DNA of 64,000 bases from Bacteroides mediterraneensis. Lineage in GTDB: Bacteria; Bacteroidota; Bacteroidia; Bacteroidales; Bacteroidaceae. Position 1 is the first letter of the stretch; every line of letters begins with the position of its first letter. The stretch lies in contig NZ_LT635783.1 in the NCBI RefSeq assembly GCF_900128455.1, positions 100,794 to 164,793 of the forward strand, written 5' to 3'. Below, one piece after another: positions 1 through 7,960 of this stretch. Made by a program: the position numbers and the translations under genes. The notes beneath the pieces were generated by a model. That model was not told where the DNA came from. It did no database searches and worked only from the letters and a program-made list of their open reading frames with translations.

Positions 1-528
1 GGCAGTTCCTGGGGACCGGATGAGGATATTTTCATCCCGTACTTCAACGCACATCCGGAAGTGAAGCTCATCATCGCTCCCCACGTGATTGAGGAAAGTC
101 ATTTGAAAGAGATTATCGGCAAGCTGAACCGTACAGTCGTACGTTACACGCAGGCCACAGAGGAGAAGGTGAAAGAAGCCGACTGCCTGCTGATTGACTG
201 TTTCGGTCTGTTGTCTTCCATCTACCGCTACGGAGAAATCGCCTACATCGGAGGTGGATTCGGAGTCGGTATCCACAACGTACTGGAAGCAGCGGTATAC
301 GGCATGCCGGTTATCTTCGGCCCGAACAACAAGCGGTTCCGTGAAGCACAGGGTTTGTTGCAATGCAGAGGAGGCTTTGAAATACAGGGAGCGGAAGACT
401 TCAAGAAAATCATGGACGAGTTCCTGACCAATTACGGAGCCTTGGACAAAGCAGGCAAGAAAGCCGGAAACTATGTACGAGACAATGCCGGTGCCTTGGA
501 AAAGATTATGCATACAGTGACGCTATAA
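1..528 (+). CDS. waaA: 3-deoxy-D-manno-octulosonic acid (Kdo) transferase, C-terminal part
   Basis: The reading frame is open from base 1, so the gene starts outside the window; 175 residues remain. The product moves Kdo from CMP-Kdo onto lipid A precursor at the inner face of the cytoplasmic membrane. Visible features are the GT-B C-terminal half: the segment GSSWGPDED at the very start, then YIGGGFGVGIHNVLEAA and YGMPVIFGPNNKRF, the nucleotide-sugar binding region of this family. It ends in TAA and is followed by a terminator at 594-642. Family identity is from recognised motifs; the missing N-terminus cannot be judged. Confidence 0.9.
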   Translation, partial: GSSWGPDEDIFIPYFNAHPEVKLIIAPHVIEESHLKEIIGKLNRTVVRYTQATEEKVKEADCLLIDCFGLLSSIYRYGEIAYIGGGFGVGIHNVLEAAVYGMPVIFGPNNKRFREAQGLLQCRGGFEIQGAEDFKKIMDEFLTNYGALDKAGKKAGNYVRDNAGALEKIMHTVTL

Positions 529-593
529 TCCGTGCGCATAAAATAAAAAGGAGCTGTAGAAAGAAAAAACACTGTTCAGAATTTTGTAAAAAT

Positions 594-642
594 AAAAACA
601 GGATTCAGTTGTAAGTTCTTCTTATAACTGAATCCTGTTTTT
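594..642. terminator. Bidirectional intrinsic terminator
   Basis: A long inverted repeat (594-615 against 621-642) with a 5-base loop. It has T-rich sequence on both outer sides, so it can end waaA on the plus strand and whatever leaves the gntR operon on the minus strand. Confidence 0.85.
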
Positions 643-659
643 ATTTACATAAGCATAAA

Positions 660-816
660 CTGGTTCCACTTGAAAAATCCGATAGAATTATTAAACGGTC
701 CGACGTGTCCATCACAAACCATCGCTGCCTGACATGGTCGCAAACTGTGGCTGCCACGTCCCTCTTGTCGGTGAGACAGATAAAATGACATTAAGTTTAT
801 CCATGCGAGGAACCAG
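660..816. other. Structured non-coding stretch, possible small RNA or 3' UTR element
   Basis: No credible ORF is present. The ends pair (CTGGTTCC at 660-667 with GGAACCAG at 809-816). Inside, GACGTG near 700 pairs with CACGTC near 757, and ACCAT pairs with ATGGT, giving a nested stem of about 155 nt. The outer arm ends 2 bases from the gntR stop codon. No clean TAnnTTTG promoter was found on either strand. It could be the 3' UTR of the ABC operon or an independent RNA; the overall shape recalls 6S RNA, but no sequence match is claimed. Confidence 0.35.
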
Positions 817-818
817 AC

Positions 819-1199
819 TTACTCCGAAGCCTTTCTCCGTTCTTCTTGATAAGTTTTATACATTTCGGCCAAGGTTTCCATCGGGATATGTAACAAATAC
901 ATTTCCTTGAACACATCGGGCAATACTTGCTGGAGAAAGGTTTCTTTCCGAAGCGCCACAATCTTCTGTGCAGCCCCGGTAGACACGAAATAGCCTAATC
1001 CCCGTTTGTTGTAAATAATGCCCTGATTTTGCAGGTAATCGTACGTACGAACCACTGTATTGGCATTGACTTCCACCACGCCCGCATACTCACGGACCGA
1101 CAGGATGCGCCCTTCTTCCTCATATACATGCTGAAGAATTTCATCCATGATACGATCGGCTATCTGCAAATAAATCGGTTTATTCTCTTTAAAAGTCAT
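819..1199 (-). CDS. GntR-family transcriptional regulator (YtrA type)
   Basis: A 126-residue DNA-binding regulator: an N-terminal winged helix (about residues 8-75, including NKPIYLQIADRI and SVREYAGVVEVNANTVVRTY) followed by only a short helical tail. This is the shape of YtrA-type GntR proteins that control adjacent ABC exporters. The start chosen is the ATG overlapping the stop of the upstream permease as ATGA (1196-1199), which implies translational coupling; a GTG three codons further upstream is less likely. It is the last gene of the operon ATPase-permease-regulator and probably represses it in response to an unknown effector. Confidence 0.85.
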   Translation of the reverse strand: MTFKENKPIYLQIADRIMDEILQHVYEEEGRILSVREYAGVVEVNANTVVRTYDYLQNQGIIYNKRGLGYFVSTGAAQKIVALRKETFLQQVLPDVFKEMYLLHIPMETLAEMYKTYQEERRKASE

Positions 1200-2080
1200 A
1201 GGCGCCACAGCTTTCGTTTAATTACTTGTGAACGGGTAAACAGTCGGTACGACAGCCACCAGTTGAAAAGAGTGAACAAGAGAAAGAAAACAGCAATTGA
1301 TGCCAACACTCCATCTACAAATTGGGGGGTATCCTGGAAGTGCTCCTTTATCCACTCTGAAAAACGAATTAAAGATCCTCCTTCTGCCAGACTGGCAAAC
1401 ATAATCCCTCCGAGAATCGTCACTGCCAGACAGGTTCCGATGGTTTTCAGGAAAGGATGCTTATACCAGAAACTTCCTCCCAAGATGAAGAGGGAATGAT
1501 TCCACAAACAGAATATCCATCCGAGCAGCTGCATCAGCCACCAAGAATATACAGGTTCGCCTGTTACGTCTACCGAGGCATGTGTAGCCCATTTCATGGA
1601 AAAGACTTCCACTAACAAAGACTGGCTATACACTGTCGGTAAATCAAACAAAGGCAACAACAGGTAATGAGTAAGTTCCAAGGCCAGCAAGGCTACCAAC
1701 ACCATCAACAACGTACCTATCGTCACCAATACCGCCCGTGAAAAGAACTTCTCCAGCTTCGTAGCCGGAAGCAGCAAATAAGAGATGCAGTTCTCCTTGC
1801 TGTCCATGCATTTCATAATTCGGGAAGCATAGAAGATCATCGCAAAACTCACTACCATGCCAATTACCCCTAACATATTGCCACAAAAACGATGAAAGGA
1901 ATAAACCTCCGGAAAACCTGTCTCTACCCAATCCTCTGCCGACCACAAAAAGCCCAACATCGGGAAAAAGAAGGCCGCAAAGATACCCAGCAAGCCATAA
2001 AGGTTACTTTTCCAGTTCTCTATCAAATCGCGTTGCATAATATTCCGCACGCGTACCATACTAAAAGTTGTATCCATCAT
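1196..2080 (-). CDS. ABC-2 type transporter permease
   Basis: About 294 residues with roughly six hydrophobic membrane spans (for example YGLLGIFAAFFFPMLGFLW, MLGVIGMVVSFAMIFYA, and a C-terminal SIAVFFLLFTLFNWWLSY). It has no enzyme motifs and is the partner of the ATPase encoded just upstream. Two adjacent Met codons at 2080 and 2077 lie 11-14 bases after the ATPase stop; I chose 2080. A longer start at 2101 would overlap the ATPase. The substrate is unknown; this layout often exports peptides or antibiotics or takes part in envelope stress responses. Confidence 0.8.
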   Translation of the reverse strand: MMDTTFSMVRVRNIMQRDLIENWKSNLYGLLGIFAAFFFPMLGFLWSAEDWVETGFPEVYSFHRFCGNMLGVIGMVVSFAMIFYASRIMKCMDSKENCISYLLLPATKLEKFFSRAVLVTIGTLLMVLVALLALELTHYLLLPLFDLPTVYSQSLLVEVFSMKWATHASVDVTGEPVYSWWLMQLLGWIFCLWNHSLFILGGSFWYKHPFLKTIGTCLAVTILGGIMFASLAEGGSLIRFSEWIKEHFQDTPQFVDGVLASIAVFFLLFTLFNWWLSYRLFTRSQVIKRKLWRL

Positions 2081-2090
2081 GTCGTGTCGT

Positions 2091-2942
2091 TTATTTATCA
2101 TTAAATATCGCTTGTATTTTCTCACGTTCCGTCAACAGAGCGTTGAACAGCAACTCCAGATTCAACGGACTTTCTTCTCCCGAAAGGTTAGGCCATATCA
2201 CGCTGTTTCCATGTACGGATGGCTGCACAAAAAGGGCATCGTCTGTCGGCTCATTCATCCCTTGTTCCGCAAATAAGAGCTTGTCCGTAATGTCTACTAC
2301 CGAACGATTCAGCAGCACCTCATTCCCTTCGATTACCACTACCTGATCCAACAAACGGTCAATATCCCTCACCTGATGCGTAGAAACCACCACCGATTTC
2401 TCTTCCGTCATCCCCGAAGCAATTACTTTACGGAACTGACTTTTGGAAGGAATATCCAGTCCGTTGGTCGGTTCATCCATCAAAAGTAAGGAAGTATTAG
2501 CCGCCAGTGCAAAACACATGTAAGCCTTTTTCTTCTGTCCCATGGACAACTCTCCCAAGTGAATGTCCTCATTCAGCTCAAAATCATTCAAACAGGTTCG
2601 CAACAGTTCCCGACTAAAACGAGGATAAAACGGAGCATTTACTTTCACAAACTGCTGCAGGCTCAAATTGGGCAAGGTAAATTCTTCCGGAACTAGATAT
2701 AGGTCGGACAAAGTCGCCGGCAGACGCTTTTGTACATCCATTCCTTTCATCCAGACACTGCCACCTTGCGGACGTAACAAACCACTCATCAAATAGAGTA
2801 AAGTAGATTTACCCGTCCCATTCTTTCCCAAAAGGCCTATCACCTTTCCTGCCTCCATTTCCAGGGAAAAATCCTGGAAAATGGAAGCTTTCTTTCCATA
2901 ACTGAAGGCCAATCCTTCGATTCTTATCATAGACGTGTTCAT
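2091..2942 (-). CDS. ABC transporter ATP-binding protein
   Basis: 283 residues, the energy-coupling subunit of the exporter. Walker A is GLLGKNGTGKST (about 36-47). The ABC signature is the variant LSMGQKKK, and Walker B is LLLMDEPT, followed by the H-loop VVVSTHQVRD. A C-terminal extension of about 80 residues follows the ATPase core. It is the first gene of the operon, with a promoter at 2987-3016. The signature LSMGQ instead of LSGGQ is common in this YtrB-like subfamily. Confidence 0.9.
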   Translation of the reverse strand: MNTSMIRIEGLAFSYGKKASIFQDFSLEMEAGKVIGLLGKNGTGKSTLLYLMSGLLRPQGGSVWMKGMDVQKRLPATLSDLYLVPEEFTLPNLSLQQFVKVNAPFYPRFSRELLRTCLNDFELNEDIHLGELSMGQKKKAYMCFALAANTSLLLMDEPTNGLDIPSKSQFRKVIASGMTEEKSVVVSTHQVRDIDRLLDQVVVIEGNEVLLNRSVVDITDKLLFAEQGMNEPTDDALFVQPSVHGNSVIWPNLSGEESPLNLELLFNALLTEREKIQAIFNDK

Positions 2943-2986
2943 GTTGTTGATTAATGATATTAGTGTAATAGTTTAATAGTACACCG

Positions 2987-3016
2987 CAAATGTAATGCTT
3001 TTTCTTAAATCCACAA
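2987..3016 (-). promoter_or_regulatory. Promoter of the ABC exporter operon
   Basis: On the minus strand TTG (3016-3014), a 19-base spacer, then TACATTTG (2994-2987). This matches the Bacteroidetes -33/-7 consensus exactly and lies about 45 bases upstream of the ATPase start codon. Confidence 0.8.
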
Positions 3017-3267
3017 GCATAAACGAAGTTTTTAATAAAAAAAGGCGGATTAAATCCAAATCTCCAGTCTTTTGAGACCTATCAGAAGGAAAAAAGGAAA
3101 AAGACAAGAACATCCTACGACAAAACAGAAAATAGCGTCAGAGAAGAGAAAAAGGGCTTAAAAGAGGAAGTCTATAGACAAAGCAGCCAACGAAAAAAGG
3201 AAACGACAGAGAACAAGTTTTCCGTGAAGAAAGAAGCGGAGACTTCCAGAATGATCCGCAAGGGCAC
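3017..3267. other. Non-coding stretch, nothing recognised
   Basis: A-rich sequence between the exporter promoter and the 5S terminator. Apparent ORFs here run through the 5S sequence and are not credible. I see no tRNA, repeat or clear hairpin. Confidence 0.5.
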
Positions 3268-3300
3268 AAAAAAAGCCCCGCAGCATTTCTGCCTCGGGGC
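3268..3300 (-). terminator. Terminator of the minus-strand 5S rRNA
   Basis: On the minus strand GCCCCGAGGCAG pairs with CTGCGGGGC, followed by seven T. It begins directly after the 5S 3' end. Confidence 0.85.
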
Positions 3301-3309
3301 TCTCTGTAA

Positions 3310-3418
<109 letters not shown>

Positions 3419-3460
3419 AATATCCTTATTTCATCATGACTCACAAGCAAGCAATCCCAG

Positions 3461-3568
<108 letters not shown>

Positions 3569-3576
3569 TTACAGAG

Positions 3577-3610
3577 AGCCTCGAGATAGCAATATCTCGG
3601 GGCTTTTTTT
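3577..3610 (+). terminator. Terminator of the plus-strand 5S rRNA
   Basis: GCCTCGAGATA pairs with TATCTCGGGGC around a GCAA loop, followed by seven T. It differs in sequence from the terminator of the opposite copy, so the two 5S units have different downstream flanks. Confidence 0.85.
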
Positions 3611-3926
3611 GTGCCCGTAAGGGAACGGGGAATGGAAGGCCTCGGACGTGCATTCCGGTATACGGCCTCCCCGTGGCGGAAGCAACCTCCGGTGTTTTTC
3701 GGAATGTGTATTTTTCTGGAAGATGTCAGAGCTGCCGGCGTGCTTTGCAGAAGCAATCTTTTGCTGACGGGCGAAAATTGAGAGACTTGTTCCTTCTCTA
3801 TCCAGCTTCTAAAGCTTATATTATCCCAGACACTATTTTAAAGCCTTCTCGGCAATCTTTTGACGTTTTTAAGGATTGGTATGGAATGTACAGAAATCTT
3901 GCGCCTGAGGGGAAATAAAAAGGTAT
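3611..3926. other. Non-coding stretch between the 5S pair and nadB
   Basis: No convincing gene. CGGGGA and GGCC near 3627-3640 can pair with GGCC and TCCCCG near 3665-3674, giving an imperfect long hairpin. ORFs here are short and lack family features. Confidence 0.4.
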
Positions 3927-3955
3927 AAAAAAGCCGGAACGAAAAATTCCGGCTT
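3927..3955 (-). terminator. Terminator downstream of nadB
   Basis: On the minus strand AAGCCGGAA pairs with TTCCGGCTT, followed by TTTT, about 20 bases after the nadB stop codon. Confidence 0.85.
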
Positions 3956-3975
3956 CTGATAGGGTGTGTGGCAGA

Positions 3976-5562
3976 TTATTTTTCTGCTTCACTTTTGGCT
4001 GCATGCGGATAATCAATCGTGTAATGAAGCCCTCTGCTCTCTTTTCTTTCCATGGCCTGACGGGTAATCAGATAGCCTACGTTAATCATGTTACGGAGCT
4101 CACAAATCTCTCTGGAAGCTTTTACACGTTTGAAAAGGCGTTCTGTTTCTTCGTACAGAATATCCAGACGGTTCCAGGCACGTACCAAGCGCAGGTTGCT
4201 TCGAACGATACCTACGTAGGCTTCCATAATTTGGTTGACTTCTTTCATGCTTTGGGTAATCAGGATACGTTCTTCATTGCTGATGGTACCTTCTGCATCC
4301 CATTCCGGAATATCTTCGTTGAAATCGTAACGGTCGAGTACGCTGAGAGCATGTTTGGCAGCTGAGTCAGCATATACGATGGCTTCTATCAGTGAGTTGG
4401 ATGCCAGACGGTTTCCTCCATGCAGTCCGGTGCAAGAGCACTCTCCGAGGGCATACAGCCGCTTGATGCTGGACTGTCCGTCCAAATCCACCTTGATACC
4501 TCCACACAGATAATGTGCAGCCGGTGCAACCGGGATGTAGTCCTTGGTTATATCGATACCTAGGCTCAGGCACTTCTTGTATATGTTCGGGAAATGTTTC
4601 TTGGTCTCTTCCGGATCTTTATGAGTGACATCCAGATATACATGGTCTTCTCCACGCTGTTTCATTTCACTGTCGATGGCACGAGCTACGATGTCACGGG
4701 GTGCCAGAGACAGACGCGGGTCGTATTTCTGCATGAATTCTTCGCCAGCGAGGTTTCTCAGTACAGCCCCATATCCACGCATGGCTTCCGTAATCAGGAA
4801 GCTGGGACGGTCGCCCGGATGATACAAGGCGGTAGGATGGAACTGGATAAATTCCATGTCTTTTACCACACCCTTGGCACGATATACCATGGCAATACCG
4901 TCTCCAGTAGCTACCAGCGGGTTAGTGGTATGGTTGTAAACGGCTTCACATCCGCCGGTGGCCATCACTGTCACTTTAGACAGGAAGGTATCGACTTCTC
5001 CTGTAGCTTCATTCAGCACGTAGGCCCCGTAGCATTTGATACCGGGCGTATGGCGGGTGACAATGATGCCTAAATGATGTTGGGTGATGATTTCTACGGC
5101 ATAGAAATTGGTGAACACCGTAATGTTGGGATGACGTTTCACTTCTTCAATCAGGCTGGTCTGGATTTCGGCTCCCGTATTGTCCTTGTGGTGTAGAATA
5201 CGGAACTCAGAATGTCCGCCTTCTTTGTGTAGGTCAAATTCCCCGTTTTCTTTTTTATCGAAATTTACTCCCCATTTTATAAGTTCCTCTATTTGAGAGG
5301 GTGCGTTGCAGATTACTTTTCTGACAGCGGCAGGGTCGCTGATCCAGTCTCCTGCAACCATGGTGTCGTGGATATGTTTTTCAAAGTTATCCACCTTCAG
5401 ATTGGTCACTGAAGCGATGCCACCTTGTGCATAGTAGGTATTCGCTTCTTCTAGTCCGGCCTTGCAGATCAGTGCAACCGAACCTTTGTGCGCCACTTTC
5501 AGCGCAAAGCTCATTCCGGCAATTCCTGAACCGATAACGAGAAAATCGAATTTTCTTATCAT
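3976..5562 (-). CDS. nadB: L-aspartate oxidase
   Basis: 528 residues. It oxidises L-aspartate to iminoaspartate, the first step of de novo NAD synthesis, with FAD as cofactor in the cytoplasm. The N-terminal FAD site is VIGSGIAGMSFALK (about 9-22). The fumarate-reductase-like substrate segment is HKEGGHSEFRILHHKDNTG, and the FAD C-terminal signature is ALGECSCTGLHGGNRLASNS. Length fits the family. nadA and nadC are not adjacent, so the gene stands alone with its own terminator. A -7 element TAGTTTTG lies at 5590-5583, 21 bases before the start codon. Confidence 0.95.
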   Translation of the reverse strand: MIRKFDFLVIGSGIAGMSFALKVAHKGSVALICKAGLEEANTYYAQGGIASVTNLKVDNFEKHIHDTMVAGDWISDPAAVRKVICNAPSQIEELIKWGVNFDKKENGEFDLHKEGGHSEFRILHHKDNTGAEIQTSLIEEVKRHPNITVFTNFYAVEIITQHHLGIIVTRHTPGIKCYGAYVLNEATGEVDTFLSKVTVMATGGCEAVYNHTTNPLVATGDGIAMVYRAKGVVKDMEFIQFHPTALYHPGDRPSFLITEAMRGYGAVLRNLAGEEFMQKYDPRLSLAPRDIVARAIDSEMKQRGEDHVYLDVTHKDPEETKKHFPNIYKKCLSLGIDITKDYIPVAPAAHYLCGGIKVDLDGQSSIKRLYALGECSCTGLHGGNRLASNSLIEAIVYADSAAKHALSVLDRYDFNEDIPEWDAEGTISNEERILITQSMKEVNQIMEAYVGIVRSNLRLVRAWNRLDILYEETERLFKRVKASREICELRNMINVGYLITRQAMERKESRGLHYTIDYPHAAKSEAEK

Positions 5563-5582
5563 AACGTTGGATATTATGACAC

Positions 5583-5590
5583 AAAACTAC
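5583..5590 (-). promoter_or_regulatory. -7 element of the nadB promoter
   Basis: TAGTTTTG on the minus strand fits TAnnTTTG. No good TTG sits 19-21 bases upstream, so only the -7 half is supported. A short palindrome GATGCTTAAAAGCATC lies just upstream (5607-5622). Confidence 0.5.
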
Positions 5591-5739
5591 AAAAAAGTCA
5601 GTTAGATGATGCTTAAAAGCATCCTTTTTTATAAATGCTTTATAAGTAGACTTTTAAAATATTTAAAGTTGCATTTGAGATGTTTTATTTTCAAGCAGAA
5701 TTTCTTATCTTCACGGGAAATTAAAATAAAAATCAGACG

Positions 5740-6162
5740 ATGAATCGTACTTTTCAATCAAAAGTTGGTTGGTGGTATTGGATAGTAATAGGAATAACTT
5801 CTGTGTTGTTGTTCTTTTTTTTCTGGGAACACTATTTGCTATGTACAATTCTGTGTGCAACCATTGTGATTTTTGAAATCGAGATGCTTATTCATACCCA
5901 GTATGTCATTACAGGAGACGGTTGGCTGAAAGTGGAGACAGGACGCTTTGTGCCCAATGCCTCGGTGGAGATAACCGAAATTCTCCGGGTACGGAAAGTT
6001 CGTTCCATGGCTTTCTGGGAACCAGCCTTGTCATTTGAACGGCTGGAGGTCGTGTTTAAAAAGCATGGAAAAGTACATTCCATTTGCCTTTCCCCCAAGA
6101 ATCCGCAGGATTTTGTCCGTTGTTTGCTGAAACAGAACGAGACAATCCAGTTTTACGACTGA
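5740..6162 (+). CDS. Small membrane protein with a bacterial PH-like domain
   Basis: 140 residues. Two hydrophobic spans (about 12-48: WIVIGITSVLLFFFFW and LLCTILCATIVIFEIEMLI) are followed by a beta-rich soluble domain ending in SPKNPQDFVRCLLKQN. That last pattern resembles the YyaB-type bacterial PH domain (bPH_4), a family of unknown function. The next gene, 29 bases downstream, encodes a protein of the same general build, so the two are probably co-transcribed and may be distant paralogues. Function is not known. Confidence 0.75.
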   Translation: MNRTFQSKVGWWYWIVIGITSVLLFFFFWEHYLLCTILCATIVIFEIEMLIHTQYVITGDGWLKVETGRFVPNASVEITEILRVRKVRSMAFWEPALSFERLEVVFKKHGKVHSICLSPKNPQDFVRCLLKQNETIQFYD

Positions 6163-6191
6163 GACTATTTATTAACTGAAGAAAAAATACT

Positions 6192-6584
6192 ATGGTACGT
6201 GAATTTAAAATCCGCAGGACCCCTTTTAAGGTGTGGCTAGGGGTCATCATTGTGATTGTGGCCATCGTGTTGATGGCGTTGCACACTGAAAATTACTGGA
6301 ATCTTTCACCGATTGTACTTCCTGTACTTTTATTGATTGACGAGCAGATGACTCGTATTCTGGTGCAGGAAAACGGTGATATCTGGTTGAAAAGGGGATT
6401 TAGCGGGAGTATCAAGGCATACGGTGTCATGCGGATTGTATTGCGGAAAAAAGATTCTTTGTTGAAAGGCCGGGTGACGGTGTATTATACCAAAGGATTC
6501 CTTAATTTTGATCCGGCGGACTTGAAAGGTTTTTTGGCATGTGCGAAAGAGCGTAATCCACATGCGGACTATCGTGAAGAATAA
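6192..6584 (+). CDS. Small membrane protein of unknown function
   Basis: 130 residues with two predicted membrane spans (WLGVIIVIVAIVLMALH and LSPIVLPVLLLID) and a short beta-rich tail. The layout resembles the upstream PH-like protein, but I see no clear family motif. It lies between that gene and lpdA with gaps of 29 and 22 bases, so all three may share a transcript. It is supported as a gene by length, start context and tight spacing. Confidence 0.7.
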   Translation: MVREFKIRRTPFKVWLGVIIVIVAIVLMALHTENYWNLSPIVLPVLLLIDEQMTRILVQENGDIWLKRGFSGSIKAYGVMRIVLRKKDSLLKGRVTVYYTKGFLNFDPADLKGFLACAKERNPHADYREE

Positions 6585-6606
6585 TCATCCTGTAAATTGA
6601 AAGCGT

Positions 6607-7947
6607 ATGAAGTATCAACTGGCAATCATTGGTGGAGGTCCGGCAGGATATACTGCGGCAGAAGTAGCAGGAAAGGCAGGACTGAGCGTAGTTTTGTTTG
6701 AAAAGAACAATGTGGGAGGAGTCTGTTTGAACGAGGGATGTATCCCCACTAAAACGTTGTTATATTCAGCCAAGGTGCATGATACGGCGATGCATGCTTC
6801 CAAGTATGGCGTCAATGTGAAAGAGATATCAGTCGATTTGGGAAAGGTGATTTCCCGAAAGGCAAAGGTGGTAAGAAAGCTGGTATTGGGTATCAAGGCA
6901 AAGCTGACGGCACAGCAGGTGACACTGGTACAGGGAGAGGCTTACGTGCAGGACGCACATACAGTCCGCTGTGGAGAAGAGATATATACTTGTGAGCATC
7001 TGATGCTTTGTACGGGAAGTGCGGCTTTTGTGCCTTCCATTCCGGGAATGGACACAGTGGATTACTGGACACACCGAGAGGCTTTGGATAATAAAGAATT
7101 GCCTTTTTCATTGGTGATTGTAGGGGGGGGAGTGATTGGTATGGAGTTTGCTTCTTTCTTCCATAGTTTGGGCACGAAAGTGACTGTCATCGAAATGATG
7201 GATGAGATTTTAGGAGGAATAGACAAGGAATTGTCCGGACTTTTGCGGGTGGATTATGCCAAGAGAGGGATTAATTTCCTGCTGAATACGCAGGTGACCG
7301 AAGTTGGCCGGACAGAAGAAGGAATAAAAGTGAAATACGTACACGACGGAGAAGAAGGAGAGGTATGTGCGCAAAAGCTGTTGATGAGTGTCGGACGCCG
7401 GCCTGTGATGACCGGTTTAGGACTGGAGAATCTAAATCTGGCACTTACAGACCGGGGCATGGTGAAGGTCGATGAGTGCATGCAGTCTTCTGTGCCGGGT
7501 GTGTATGTGTGTGGAGATTTGAACGGAGTCTCTTTGCTGGCTCATACGGCGGTGCGGGAGGCAGAAGTAGCGGTACATCATATTTTGGGCGAAAAAGACG
7601 CTATGAGTTACCGGGCTATTCCGGGAGTGGTCTATACCAATCCGGAAGTTGCTTCGGTAGGTCTTACGGAAGAAGCTTTGGCGAGTGAAGGACGTGCCTA
7701 TCGTGTCGTTCGGTTGCCGGCGGCTTATTCCGGTCGTTTTGTGGCCGAAAATGAAGGAGTGAATGGCATTTGTAAAGTCTTGGTGGGAGAAGACGACGAG
7801 ATTTTAGGTGTACATTTGCTTGGAAATCCGGCTTCAGAACTGATTGTACAGGCAGGGATGATGATAGAAGACAGGCGCAAGCTGTCGGAATGGAAAAAAT
7901 ATGTTTTTCCACATCCCACGGTGGGCGAACTGTTTCGCGAGTTATAA
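6607..7947 (+). CDS. lpdA: Dihydrolipoyl dehydrogenase
   Basis: 446 residues. It reoxidises dihydrolipoamide of 2-oxoacid dehydrogenase or glycine cleavage complexes with NAD. FAD site IIGGGPAGYTAAE (7-19); redox disulfide GGVCLNEGCIPTK with Cys40 and Cys45; NAD site IVGGGVIGMEFASFF; second FAD motif GVYVCGDLNG; C-terminal catalytic HPTVGE. All essential residues are present. No E1 or E2 subunit genes are adjacent. dacB begins 13 bases downstream, so they may be co-transcribed although functionally unrelated. Confidence 0.93.
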   Translation: MKYQLAIIGGGPAGYTAAEVAGKAGLSVVLFEKNNVGGVCLNEGCIPTKTLLYSAKVHDTAMHASKYGVNVKEISVDLGKVISRKAKVVRKLVLGIKAKLTAQQVTLVQGEAYVQDAHTVRCGEEIYTCEHLMLCTGSAAFVPSIPGMDTVDYWTHREALDNKELPFSLVIVGGGVIGMEFASFFHSLGTKVTVIEMMDEILGGIDKELSGLLRVDYAKRGINFLLNTQVTEVGRTEEGIKVKYVHDGEEGEVCAQKLLMSVGRRPVMTGLGLENLNLALTDRGMVKVDECMQSSVPGVYVCGDLNGVSLLAHTAVREAEVAVHHILGEKDAMSYRAIPGVVYTNPEVASVGLTEEALASEGRAYRVVRLPAAYSGRFVAENEGVNGICKVLVGEDDEILGVHLLGNPASELIVQAGMMIEDRRKLSEWKKYVFPHPTVGELFREL

Positions 7948-7960
7948 ATCAATTGAATAG

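Noticed and set aside
660..816. Invertible promoter segment
   Set aside because: The inverted ends are only 8 bp and no promoter consensus is inside; no invertase gene is near.
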